Positions 25,230-33,006 of a stretch of DNA of 55,396 nucleotides are shown here, piece after piece. Where the stretch lies: NCBI GenBank assembly GCA_025928345.1, contig JAICJR010000002.1, positions 1 through 55,396 on the forward strand. The letters run 5' to 3'. The first letter of the stretch is position 1. Each line of letters starts with the position of its first letter. A program made the translations under genes and the position numbers. Source of the stretch: Thermoleophilaceae bacterium (GTDB lineage Bacteria > Actinomycetota > Thermoleophilia > Solirubrobacterales > Thermoleophilaceae). The notes under the pieces were generated by a model. That model was given only the letters and a program-made list of their open reading frames with translations. It had not been told where the DNA came from and searched no databases.

Positions 25230-26669
25230 ATGACGACCGCCGAGCTCAACGTTTTGGAGGCAATCGAGGCCCAGGAGGGACCCCGCCTCCGGCCGGACGA
25301 GCGGACCGAGATCGGCCGGGCGGCGCGCGCCTTGGCACCGCGCTCGAGCCACGCCGACTGGGCCCCCGCGGACGACCGGCCCGATCCCATCGCGCTGCTG
25401 GAGCGGCAGGCGGCCACGCGGGTGTCGGAGCTCGTGCCGATCCGCTACGGCCGCATGGCCGCGTCCCCGTTCACGTTCTTCCGGGGCGCCGCGTATGTGA
25501 TGGCGTCCGATCTCTCGCGCACCCCGATCTCCGGCCTCCGGGCACAGCTGTGCGGGGACGCGCACCTATCGAACTTCGGCGGCTTCGCATCGCCCGAGCG
25601 CTCGTTCCTCTTCGACATGAACGACTTCGATGAGACGCTCCCGGGCCCGTGGGAGTGGGACCTGAAGCGGCTCGCCGCGAGCCTGAGCATCGCCGGCCGT
25701 GATCGCGGCTTTTCCGGCAAGCAGCGCCGGACGATCGTCCAGGGAACCGCCGCCGCCTACCGGGAGGCCATGCGTCAGTTCGCCGAGATGGGCGATCTGT
25801 CGATCTGGTACCAGCGCATCAGCGACGAGGAGCTCGAGGAGCGCTTCAGGCCGCAGGCGACCGCCCGTCAGCTCCGCAAGCTCGACCGCACCGTGGCAAA
25901 GGGCCGCTCGAAGGACAGCGCGCGCGCCTTCGCGAAGCTCGCGGCGAGCGTGAACGGCGCTCCGCAGATCATCAGCGACCCGCCGCTGATCGTTCCCGTC
26001 CGGGAGCTGCTTCCGGACTCCGACGCGAACGATCTGCACGAGGAGATGCTCTCCCTGCTCGCCACGTACAGGAAGAGCCTCCCGGAGGACCGTGGCCGCC
26101 TGCTCGACCGCTACCGCTTCGTGGACATGGCGCGAAAGGTGGTCGGCGTGGGGAGCGTGGGCACCCGCGCCTGGGTGCTGCTGCTCGTGGGCCGCGACTC
26201 GAGCGACCCGCTGTTCCTCCAGGCCAAGGAGGCCCGGCCGTCCGTGCTCGAGCCGTTCGCGGGCAAGAGCGAGTTCGGCAACCAGGGCAAGCGCGTGGTG
26301 GAGGGACAGCGCCTGATGCAGGCGGCAAGCGATCTCTTCCTCGGCTGGCTGCGCACCACGGGCCCCGACGGCAAGCGGCGCGACTTCTACCTGCGGCAGC
26401 TCTGGGACTGGAAGACCTCGGCCGACGTCGAGACGATGCTTCCCTCAGGGATGGCCATCTACGGCCGGCTCTGCGGCTGGACGCTCGCCCGCGGCCACGC
26501 GCGCTCGGGCGACGCTATCGCGATCGCCGCCTATCTCGGGCGGGGCGACAGCTTCGACTGCGCCCTCACCGAGTTCGCCGAGCTGTACGCCGACCAGAAC
26601 GAGGAGGACCATCGCGCCCTTCTCGAGGCGATCGACGGCGGCAGGCTGGAGGCCGTCGCGGGGATCTGA
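25230..26669 (+). CDS. DUF2252 family protein (kinase-like fold)
   Basis: Translation probably starts at MTTAELNVLEAIEAQEG (25230), downstream of the class 2 -10, giving 479 residues. DUF2252 landmarks are clear: VPIRYGRMAASPFTFFRGAAYVMASDL, CGDAHLSNFGGFASPERSFLFDMNDFDETLPGPWEWDLKRLAASL, RKVVGVGSVGTRAWVLLLVG and KRVVEGQRLMQAASDLFLGW. GDAHLSNFG and FDMNDFDE resemble the catalytic HxxxxN and metal Asp of aminoglycoside-phosphotransferase-like kinases, but no substrate is known. It is the first gene of an operon with a phosphodiesterase and a SulP transporter. Confidence 0.92.
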   Translation: MTTAELNVLEAIEAQEGPRLRPDERTEIGRAARALAPRSSHADWAPADDRPDPIALLERQAATRVSELVPIRYGRMAASPFTFFRGAAYVMASDLSRTPISGLRAQLCGDAHLSNFGGFASPERSFLFDMNDFDETLPGPWEWDLKRLAASLSIAGRDRGFSGKQRRTIVQGTAAAYREAMRQFAEMGDLSIWYQRISDEELEERFRPQATARQLRKLDRTVAKGRSKDSARAFAKLAASVNGAPQIISDPPLIVPVRELLPDSDANDLHEEMLSLLATYRKSLPEDRGRLLDRYRFVDMARKVVGVGSVGTRAWVLLLVGRDSSDPLFLQAKEARPSVLEPFAGKSEFGNQGKRVVEGQRLMQAASDLFLGWLRTTGPDGKRRDFYLRQLWDWKTSADVETMLPSGMAIYGRLCGWTLARGHARSGDAIAIAAYLGRGDSFDCALTEFAELYADQNEEDHRALLEAIDGGRLEAVAGI

Positions 26670-26677
26670 GCCAGGCC

Positions 26678-28759
26678 GTGGACGCGCGCGGTGGATCCAC
26701 GCAAGAGCACCGCGCTCGCCCGCTCGTACGCATCCTGGTGGTCTGGCTCGCCAGCGCCGGCACACTGCTCGTCCTCAGTGCGCTGCTAGAGGGCGTGCAC
26801 GTCGACGATGTGGCCGCGGCGCTCGCCGCCGCCGCGCTGATCGGGGTGGTCAACGCACTTCTCTGGCCGCTCGTGATCAGGCTGGCACTGCCGCTCACGG
26901 TGCTCACGCTCGGCCTCGGCGCGATCCTGCTAAACGGCGTAATGATCCTGCTGGTGGCCGCGATCGAGCCCGGCCTCCGGATCTCGGGCCTGCTCCCCGC
27001 GACCTTCGTGGCGCTCGGGGTGACGGTGGTGAACACCGCGGTCACGTCGCTGCTCGCGATCGACGACGACGCGTTCTGGTACCGCAATGTCGTGCGCCGC
27101 CAGGCCCGGCGCGCCGGGGCGGGGGAGACGACCGCCGTGCCCGGCCTCTTCTTCCTGGAGATCGACGGGCTGGCCCACGATGTGCTGCTGCGCGCGATGC
27201 GCGACGGCAACGCGCCGAACATGGCCCGCTGGGTGCGCGGCGGCACGCACGCCCTGCTGCGCTGGGAGACGGACTGGTCCTCGCAGACCGGCGCCTGCCA
27301 GGCCGGCCTGCTGCACGGCGACAACCACGACATGCCGGCCTTCCGCTGGTGGGAGAAGGAGCGCGGGAGGCCGATCGTGACCAACCACCCGCGCGACGCG
27401 ATGGAGCTGGAGCGCCGGCACTCCGACGGCCGCGGCCTCCTATTCGACGACGGCGCCAGCCGCGCGAACATCGTCTCCGGCGACGCGCCGCACAGCCTGC
27501 TGACGATGAGCACGGTGCTCAAGCGCGACCGGCCCGGCAGGATCGGGCAGGATTACTTCGCCTACTTCGCGAGCCCTTACAACGTGCTGCGAACGCTCGC
27601 CCTGGTGGCCCGCGAGGTGGCGTCGGAGATGTGGAGCGCCGCGCAGCAGCGGCGCCTCGACGTGCAGCCGCGCATCCACCGCGGCTTCAGCTACGCGCTC
27701 GTTCGCGCGTGGGCGACCGTGATCCAGCGGGACCTTCAGGTCGAGGCGATCATCTCGGACCTCTACGCCGGCCGTCCGGTGGCGTATACGACCTTCCTCG
27801 CCTACGACGAGGTGGCTCACCACTCGGGCATCGAGCGGCCGGATACGCTCGCCACCCTGCGCCAGGTGGATCGCCAGATCGGGCGCATCGCGCGCGCGGC
27901 CGAGTTCGCGCCCCGTCCCTACCGCTTCGTCGTGCTGTCCGATCACGGGCAGTCGCAGGGCGCGACGTTCCTCGACCGCTACGGCGTTTCGCTCGACGAG
28001 CTCGTGCACAGCGCGGCGGCCGCCGAGCGTGCGGAGGTCGTGGCCGCGGCGCCGCCCGACGAGGCGGCCGCGTTCCTCGGCGCCTCACTCGCCGAGGCCG
28101 CGGGGGGCGACGGCGCGATGTCGAAGACCGTGCGGCTGGCGTCACGCCGCCGCGCCGACGACCGCGCTGACGAGGCGGACGGCAACGGTCTGCCCGAGAT
28201 CTCCGTGATGGCCTCCGGCTGCCTCGGCCTGATCTCGTTCCCGCGCCACCCGGGCCGGCTCACGCTCGAGCGCATCGAGGGGCTCCATCCGGGGCTGATC
28301 GGCGAGCTCGCGGCCCACCCCGGCATCGGCTTCGTGCTCGTCCGCTCGGATTCGCGGGGCCCGCTCGCCATCGGCGCACACGGGATCCACGCTCTCGACT
28401 CGGGCACGGTCGACGGGGAGGATCCGCTCGGCCCGTTCGGGCCCCACGCCGCCGCGCACGTGCGGCGCACGAGTGGCTTCCCGCACTGCCCGGACATCCT
28501 GGTGAACAGCACCTACTGGGAGGACACCGACGAGGTGGCGGCGTTCGAGGAGCTGGTGGGCTCGCACGGCGGCCTCGGCGGCTCGCAGTCGTTCCCGTTC
28601 CTGCTTCAGCCGGTGGAGCTCGAGCCGCCCGCCGAGCCGCTCGTGGGCGCCGAGGCCGTGCACCGGCGGCTGCGGCTCTGGCTTGTCCAGCTCGGGCACG
28701 AGCGCTACGGCGATCCCGCTCCCGGGCTCGCCGCCGCGCAGGCCGCGAAGGTGGGCTGA
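26678..28759 (+). CDS. Holin-IV-like membrane domain fused to type I phosphodiesterase
   Basis: This 693-residue protein starts at GTG 8 nt after the DUF2252 stop. Residues 1-140 hold four hydrophobic helices of the mycobacterial 4-TMS/phage holin IV type (LVRILVVWLASAGTLLVLSALLEGVHVD, LIGVVNALLWPLVIRLALPLTVLTLGLGAILLNG). The rest is an alkaline phosphatase-superfamily domain: PGLFFLEIDGLAHDVLLRAMRDGNAPNMARW, with a SSQTGACQAGLLHG region, FLAYDEVAHHSG and VVLSDHGQSQGATF as metal-ligand motifs. It is a membrane-anchored phosphodiesterase or nucleotide pyrophosphatase-like enzyme of unknown substrate. The stop overlaps the SulP ATG (TGATG). Confidence 0.88.
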   Translation: MDARGGSTQEHRARPLVRILVVWLASAGTLLVLSALLEGVHVDDVAAALAAAALIGVVNALLWPLVIRLALPLTVLTLGLGAILLNGVMILLVAAIEPGLRISGLLPATFVALGVTVVNTAVTSLLAIDDDAFWYRNVVRRQARRAGAGETTAVPGLFFLEIDGLAHDVLLRAMRDGNAPNMARWVRGGTHALLRWETDWSSQTGACQAGLLHGDNHDMPAFRWWEKERGRPIVTNHPRDAMELERRHSDGRGLLFDDGASRANIVSGDAPHSLLTMSTVLKRDRPGRIGQDYFAYFASPYNVLRTLALVAREVASEMWSAAQQRRLDVQPRIHRGFSYALVRAWATVIQRDLQVEAIISDLYAGRPVAYTTFLAYDEVAHHSGIERPDTLATLRQVDRQIGRIARAAEFAPRPYRFVVLSDHGQSQGATFLDRYGVSLDELVHSAAAAERAEVVAAAPPDEAAAFLGASLAEAAGGDGAMSKTVRLASRRRADDRADEADGNGLPEISVMASGCLGLISFPRHPGRLTLERIEGLHPGLIGELAAHPGIGFVLVRSDSRGPLAIGAHGIHALDSGTVDGEDPLGPFGPHAAAHVRRTSGFPHCPDILVNSTYWEDTDEVAAFEELVGSHGGLGGSQSFPFLLQPVELEPPAEPLVGAEAVHRRLRLWLVQLGHERYGDPAPGLAAAQAAKVG

Positions 28760-30483
28760 TGCGGCTGCCCACGCCCCCCGGCGTGGAGGCGCTGCGCAGC
28801 TACCGGCACTCCTGGCTGCGGCGGGACCTGGTCGCCGGGCTCGTGCTGAGCACGCTGCTCGTGCCGCAGGGCATGGCCTACGCGGAGCTGGCCGGGTTGC
28901 CCGCCATCACCGGCCTCTACACGAGCGTCCTCTGCCTTGCCGGCTACGCGCTGTTCGGCCCCTCGCGGATCCTCGTGCTGGGCCCAGACTCCTCGCTCGG
29001 GCCGATGATCGCGGCCACGATCCTTCCGATAGTCGGCTCGGGCGGCGATCCCAAGAAGGCGGTGGCGCTGGCCTCGGCGCTCGCGCTGATCGTCGGCGTG
29101 GTGGAGCTCACGGCCGGGGTGGCCAAGCTCGGCTTCATCGCCGATCTGCTCTCCAAGCCCACGCAGATCGGCTACATGAACGGGCTTGCGCTCACGATTC
29201 TCGTGGGGCAGCTCCCGAAGCTGTTCGGCTTCTCGACCGACGCGAACGGGCTGATCCACGAGGCGCGCAGCTTCGTGGACGGCCTCCAGGCGGGCGACGC
29301 CGTCGCCCAGGCGGTGGCGGTCGGGCTGGGCAGCCTGGCGCTCATCCTCATCCTCCAGCGCTGGCTGCCGAAGGTGCCGGGCGTGCTCGCGGCGGTGGTG
29401 GTGGCGATCGTGGCGTCTGCCGGCTTCAGCCTCGCGGACCACGGGGTGTCGGTGGTGGGAACCCTGCCAAAGGGCCTTCCGCCCCTCACGCTGCCGAGCT
29501 TCTCGTCCGACCTGCCACTGCTGATCGCCGGCGCGCTTGGAATCGCGCTCGTCTCGCTGACCGACACGATCTCCACCGCCTCGGCGTTTGCGGCGCGCAC
29601 CGGCCAGGAGGTGAACGGAGACGGCGAGATGGTCGGAATCGGGGTTGCGAACGTGGCGGCCTCCTTCTTCCAGGGCTTCCCCGTGAGCACGAGCGGGTCG
29701 AGGACGGCCGTGGCGGAGCAGTCGGGCGCGAAAACGCAGGTCACCGGCCTCGTCGGTGCCGGGGCGATCCTGCTCATGCTCCTCCTGGTCCCGGGGCTCC
29801 TGCGCAATCTCCCGCAGCCCGTGCTCGCCGCCGTGGTGATCGCAGCCTCGCTGTCGCTCGCCGACCTCGCGGGCACGACGCGCCTGTGGCAGCAGCGGCG
29901 CGTGGAGTTCCTTCTGTCGCTCACGGCCTTCCTCGGCGTGGCTCTGCTGGGCGTGCTGCCCGGCATCGCGGTGGCGGTGGGGTTGTCGATCCTCAACGTG
30001 TTCCGCAGGGCCTGGTGGCCGTACCAGACCACCCTCGGCCGGGTGCCGGGCATGTCGGGACTCCACGACCGCGGCCTCCACCCGGATGCCGAGGAGCTTC
30101 CGGGGCTCGCGATCTTCCGCTTCGACGCGCCGCTCTTCTTCGCGAACGCGCGCACCTTCCGCGATCAGATCCGGCGGGTCGCGCGCACGGGCAGCCGGCC
30201 GCTCTGGATCGTGGTGGCCGCGGAGCCGATCACCGACGTGGACACGACGGCGGCCGACATGCTCTCGGAGCTCGACGAGGAGCTCAACGCCGCCGGCACC
30301 TCGCTCGTGTTCGCGGAGCTGAAGGAGCCGGTGCGCGCGAAGCTCGAGCGCTACGAGCTGATCGGCCCGCTCGACCCCGCGCACTTCTTCCCGACGCTCG
30401 ACGCCGCCGTGGACGCGTTCCGCGAGCTCACGGGAGTGGGCTGGGCCTCGCCCGCCGAGGAGGTCAGTGGAGCAGTGACTTGA
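28759..30483 (+). CDS. SulP family anion transporter with STAS domain
   Basis: This 574-residue protein opens with the SulP signature LVAGLVLSTLLVPQGMAYAELAGLPAITGLYTSVL and has about twelve membrane helices. A C-terminal STAS domain follows (residues about 450-565: LPGLAIFRFDAPLFFANARTFRDQI, DVDTTAADMLSELDEEL). SulP carriers take up sulfate, bicarbonate or dicarboxylates; the substrate is not readable from sequence here. Translational coupling to the phosphodiesterase gene suggests an anion released by that enzyme, or a shared stress response, but this is inference. The end overlaps the convergent gene by 20 bp. Confidence 0.93.
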   Translation: MRLPTPPGVEALRSYRHSWLRRDLVAGLVLSTLLVPQGMAYAELAGLPAITGLYTSVLCLAGYALFGPSRILVLGPDSSLGPMIAATILPIVGSGGDPKKAVALASALALIVGVVELTAGVAKLGFIADLLSKPTQIGYMNGLALTILVGQLPKLFGFSTDANGLIHEARSFVDGLQAGDAVAQAVAVGLGSLALILILQRWLPKVPGVLAAVVVAIVASAGFSLADHGVSVVGTLPKGLPPLTLPSFSSDLPLLIAGALGIALVSLTDTISTASAFAARTGQEVNGDGEMVGIGVANVAASFFQGFPVSTSGSRTAVAEQSGAKTQVTGLVGAGAILLMLLLVPGLLRNLPQPVLAAVVIAASLSLADLAGTTRLWQQRRVEFLLSLTAFLGVALLGVLPGIAVAVGLSILNVFRRAWWPYQTTLGRVPGMSGLHDRGLHPDAEELPGLAIFRFDAPLFFANARTFRDQIRRVARTGSRPLWIVVAAEPITDVDTTAADMLSELDEELNAAGTSLVFAELKEPVRAKLERYELIGPLDPAHFFPTLDAAVDAFRELTGVGWASPAEEVSGAVT

Positions 30484-30958
30484 TCGCGATCAGGATGCCG
30501 CCGATCGCGCCGGCCGCCGAGGCATGCACGAGAGACATCGAGATTCCCGCGCCCGCCAGACGCGCCGCGCAGAAGCCGTAGAGGGACAGCAGCGCGAGAC
30601 CCGACCACTTCGCCAGGTCGAAGGCGGTGCCAAGGTGGAGCACGCCCAGCGCCGCGAGCATGAAGAACAGCGCTGGAAAGGCGGTGCCAACGCACGTGGC
30701 CGCCACCGCCCCAAGCACCTGCGAGAGCTCCTCGCGCGCGATCCCGATCCGGCGGCTGCGCGCCTCGGCGCCGAGCACGTCGCCGTAGAGCTCAGCCAGG
30801 CCCACCGCGAGCGCCGTGCCCACGAGCGTTCCCGCCACCACGCTGGCCGACGGCGGGTGGTCCTGTAGCGCCACCACCAGAGCCAGGCCAATCGTCGCGC
30901 CGTAGATGATTCGCGACACGTGGTGCGACTGGAGGTGCGCTTCGACTGCTCGCTGCAC
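30464..30958 (-). CDS. Small polytopic membrane protein
   Basis: The start is assigned to GTG at 30958 (VQRAVEAHLQSHHVSRIIYGATIGLALVV), giving 164 residues, because a -10 TAGGCT lies 13 nt upstream; the track ORF runs past this promoter. About four to five hydrophobic helices are seen, with SRIIYGATIGLALVVAL and GTLVGTALAVGLAELYGDVLGAE. This faintly resembles VIT/CCC1-type metal carriers but lacks enough motif to name it. It is convergent with SulP (20-bp overlap) and divergent from the PAS-LuxR gene. Confidence 0.7.
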   Translation of the reverse strand: MQRAVEAHLQSHHVSRIIYGATIGLALVVALQDHPPSASVVAGTLVGTALAVGLAELYGDVLGAEARSRRIGIAREELSQVLGAVAATCVGTAFPALFFMLAALGVLHLGTAFDLAKWSGLALLSLYGFCAARLAGAGISMSLVHASAAGAIGGILIAIKSLLH

Positions 30959-30971
30959 GGGCCTCCGTGCG

Positions 30972-30977
30972 AGCCTA
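30972..30977 (-). promoter_or_regulatory. -10 box of small membrane protein gene
   Basis: TAGGCT on the minus strand, 13 nt before the GTG at 30958. The same hexamer followed by CG occurs at 32123 and 39992. Confidence 0.45.
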
Positions 30978-31001
30978 GTTGCGTTCGGGTCCTCCGCCGG
31001 T

Positions 31002-31041
31002 GGTGCCCGCCCCACGATCCGAGGTATGCGCGCCCCATTGT
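31002..31041 (+). promoter_or_regulatory. Class 2 promoter, PAS-LuxR gene
   Basis: GGTGCCCGCCCC (31002-31013) is at the palindrome position and GCCCCATTGTC at the -10 position, with CATTGT at 31036-31041. Spacing is identical to the other three class 2 sites. The ATG follows 33 nt later. Confidence 0.58.
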
Positions 31042-31074
31042 CTGCGGCGCCCGCAGGTGGGAGCCTCGCTCCAC

Positions 31075-31716
31075 ATGCTCAGTACCAGGACGAGGGCACC
31101 GCGCGCGGACTCCGGGTGGGCAGGGCTCTTCCGGGACGCGTTCAGGCGATCCCGCAACCCCATGGTCCTCACCGACGCGCGGCGGGTCCAAGTCGACGTG
31201 AACGGCCCGTTCGTGAAGCTGCTCGGCCGTGGGCGCGACTCGCTTATCGGGCAGCCGCTCTACAAGTACGTCGACCAGGGCCCGCTGCTCACTCTGGAGG
31301 AATGGCGGGCGGCGCTCGCCGAGGACGAGCTCACCGGCGAGGCGAGCATGATCTGCGCGGGCGGCGAGACGATCGCCGTGCAGTACGCGGCCTACCCGGC
31401 GGTGGTCACCGGAACCCGCCTGGTCCTGTTCGTCGCCCTCAGCGTGTCCCGCTGGGGTCGCCACTTCCGGCGCGATCCCGAGGCGCGGGGGCAGATGGGA
31501 CCGCTTTCGCGGCGCGAGCGCGAGGTCGTCCGCCTGATTGCGCTGGGAGCCAGCGGGCCGGAGATTGCCGAGGAGCTGCACGTCTCCCACAACACCGTGC
31601 GCACCCACGTCTCCAACTCGATGATCAAGGTCGGCGCCAGGTCGCGCGCGCACCTCGTGGCCAAGGCTCTCGGGGACGGCATCGTGCTTGCCACAGCCGA
31701 AATCGCGCAGCAGTAG
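31075..31716 (+). CDS. PAS-LuxR transcriptional regulator
   Basis: The start ATG at 31075 (MLSTRTRAPRADSGW) lies 33 nt after the class 2 -10; the track ORF runs through the promoter. The 213-residue protein has a single PAS-like sensor (residues about 25-125: NPMVLTDARRVQVDVNGPFVKLLGRGRDSLIGQPLYKYVD). A LuxR-type HTH follows (LSRREREVVRLIALGASGPEIAEELHVSHNTVRTHVSNSMIKVGARSRAHLVAKAL, about 145-205). It has no receiver domain, so it would sense a ligand or redox state directly. As a LuxR-type activator with a class 2 promoter, it could be autoregulated; I cannot test this. Confidence 0.92.
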   Translation: MLSTRTRAPRADSGWAGLFRDAFRRSRNPMVLTDARRVQVDVNGPFVKLLGRGRDSLIGQPLYKYVDQGPLLTLEEWRAALAEDELTGEASMICAGGETIAVQYAAYPAVVTGTRLVLFVALSVSRWGRHFRRDPEARGQMGPLSRREREVVRLIALGASGPEIAEELHVSHNTVRTHVSNSMIKVGARSRAHLVAKALGDGIVLATAEIAQQ

Positions 31717-31719
31717 GAT
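31714..31719 (+). promoter_or_regulatory. -10 box overlapping stop codon of PAS-LuxR gene
   Basis: TAGGAT contains the TAG stop of the PAS-LuxR gene and lies 34 nt before the GTG of the next gene. Confidence 0.35.
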
Positions 31720-31753
31720 CGACGGAACGCCCGCGGGCGTCCACGATCACAGC

Positions 31754-32077
31754 GTGGTTTTGGTGGAGCTCGAGCTTCCCCCGCTGTTCGCCGAAGCGTG
31801 CGGGTATCGCGGGCATGCGCGGCATGTGGCCCTCCGCTGGACGCCGGAGCTGTTCGAGCTGCGCTGGACCGACAACGGCCATACCTTCGTGGGCGAGGTC
31901 GACCCCTTTCTCGCGCTGTGCACTCATCCCGCCACGGCCGCGGCGCTCGAGCCGTTCCATAGTGCCAACTCGGCGGAGGGAACCCGGCCCTGGCTCCTCG
32001 TCGACCGCGACCGGCGCCGGCTGAGCTTCGGCACCGCGGCCGAGGTGTGGATGGTGCTGAACAAGCAAGGGCGCTAG
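31754..32077 (+). CDS. Hypothetical protein, about 107 residues
   Basis: I favour GTG at 31754 (VVLVELELPPLFAEACGYRGHARHVALRW). The ORF keeps the GC-rich third-position pattern of real genes and has no competing reading on the other strand. It contains several Trp residues (LRWTPELFELRWTDNGHTF, RPWLLVDRDRRRLSFG, EVWMVLNKQG) and looks like a compact beta-rich cytoplasmic protein. I do not recognise a family. It lies between the PAS-LuxR regulator and the amidotransferase class 1 promoter. Confidence 0.55.
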   Translation: MVLVELELPPLFAEACGYRGHARHVALRWTPELFELRWTDNGHTFVGEVDPFLALCTHPATAAALEPFHSANSAEGTRPWLLVDRDRRRLSFGTAAEVWMVLNKQGR

Positions 32078-32083
32078 CCGATT

Positions 32084-32128
32084 TCACCCCTTTCGCATGA
32101 GGCCCGGGCCCGGCGCCGAACCTAGGCT
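32084..32128 (+). promoter_or_regulatory. Class 1 stress promoter, amidotransferase-GCS2 (leaderless)
   Basis: TCACCCCTTTCGCATGAGG (32084-32102) has TCACCC-N5-GCATGA. TAGGCT (32123-32128) follows at the invariant 33-nt spacing, with the ATG 8 nt beyond. The element starts 7 nt after the stop of the preceding gene. Confidence 0.78.
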
Positions 32129-32136
32129 CGTCCGCG

Positions 32137-33006
32137 ATGTGCCGTTGGATGGCATGGCTGGGTCAACCGGTTCTGATCGAGGAGCTGCTCTTCAAGACGC
32201 AGCATGGGATCGTCGATCAGAGCCTGCACGCCCGCATGGGCGCAGAGCCCACGAACGGCGACGGCTTCGGCCTCGGTTGGTACGGCACCGGCGAGGGACC
32301 CGCCCTGTACCGCAGCATCGCGCCCGCCTGGTCGGACCGCAACCTGCGCGAGTTGGCCGCGCACGTGGAGTCGCCGCTGTTTCTGACGCACGTGCGCGCG
32401 GCGATCGGCTCACCCGTGCAGGAGACGAATTGCCATCCGTTCCGGTGCGGCCGGTGGCTCTTCGTGCACAACGGCTACGTCGGCGAGTTTCACCGCCTCA
32501 GGCGGCGGCTAATGCTGGCGATCGATCCCGAGCTCTTCGACGACGTGCACGGCTCGACAGACACGGAGGTGGTATTCCAGCTCGCACGCACGTTCGGGCT
32601 CGAAAAGGACCCGATCGCGGCGCTCGAGCAGACCGTCGGGTTGATCGAGGCCACGGCTGCCGAGCTCGGAGTGTCCGCGGAGGTCCAGGGCACGTTCGGG
32701 GTCTCAGACGGCACGGGGCTGTGGGCGGTGCGCTACTCCACCGAGGGCAGCGCGCGCTCGCTGTTCGCGTCCAACGATCCGGCCACCATCCGCGCGCTCC
32801 ACCCGGAGAACCCGCGCTTCGCCCGCCTCAGCCCTGACGACCGCTTGATCGTCTCCGAGCCGTTCTCCGACCTTCCCGGCTTGTGGCAGGAGATCCCCGA
32901 GTCCACCGCGGTCACGGTTCAGCATGGCGGCGTACTCGAGGAGCGACCGTTCGTTCCGCGCCCGCCGGCGCCAAAACTTCACGCCGCCGGCGCGCTCAAT
33001 GCTTGA
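32137..33006 (+). CDS. Class II glutamine amidotransferase (YafJ/EgtC-like)
   Basis: This 289-residue protein begins MCRWMAW, with Cys2 as the Ntn nucleophile exposed after Met removal. Conserved class II amidotransferase segments follow: NGDGFGLGWYG, FLTHVRAAIGSPVQETNCHPF, WLFVHNGYVGEF and GSTDTEVVFQLA. There is no synthase domain, so it is a stand-alone amidohydrolase acting on a glutamine-like gamma-glutamyl bond. Its stop overlaps the ATG of the GCS2 ligase by 8 nt. EgtC, which removes glutamate in ergothioneine synthesis, belongs to this fold, but no other egt genes are in the window. Confidence 0.9.
   Translation: MCRWMAWLGQPVLIEELLFKTQHGIVDQSLHARMGAEPTNGDGFGLGWYGTGEGPALYRSIAPAWSDRNLRELAAHVESPLFLTHVRAAIGSPVQETNCHPFRCGRWLFVHNGYVGEFHRLRRRLMLAIDPELFDDVHGSTDTEVVFQLARTFGLEKDPIAALEQTVGLIEATAAELGVSAEVQGTFGVSDGTGLWAVRYSTEGSARSLFASNDPATIRALHPENPRFARLSPDDRLIVSEPFSDLPGLWQEIPESTAVTVQHGGVLEERPFVPRPPAPKLHAAGALNA

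Noticed and set aside
30464-30958. VIT/CCC1 iron or manganese transporter call
   Set aside because: Only a short N-terminal resemblance (SRIIYGATIG); the rest of the family motifs are not recognisable.
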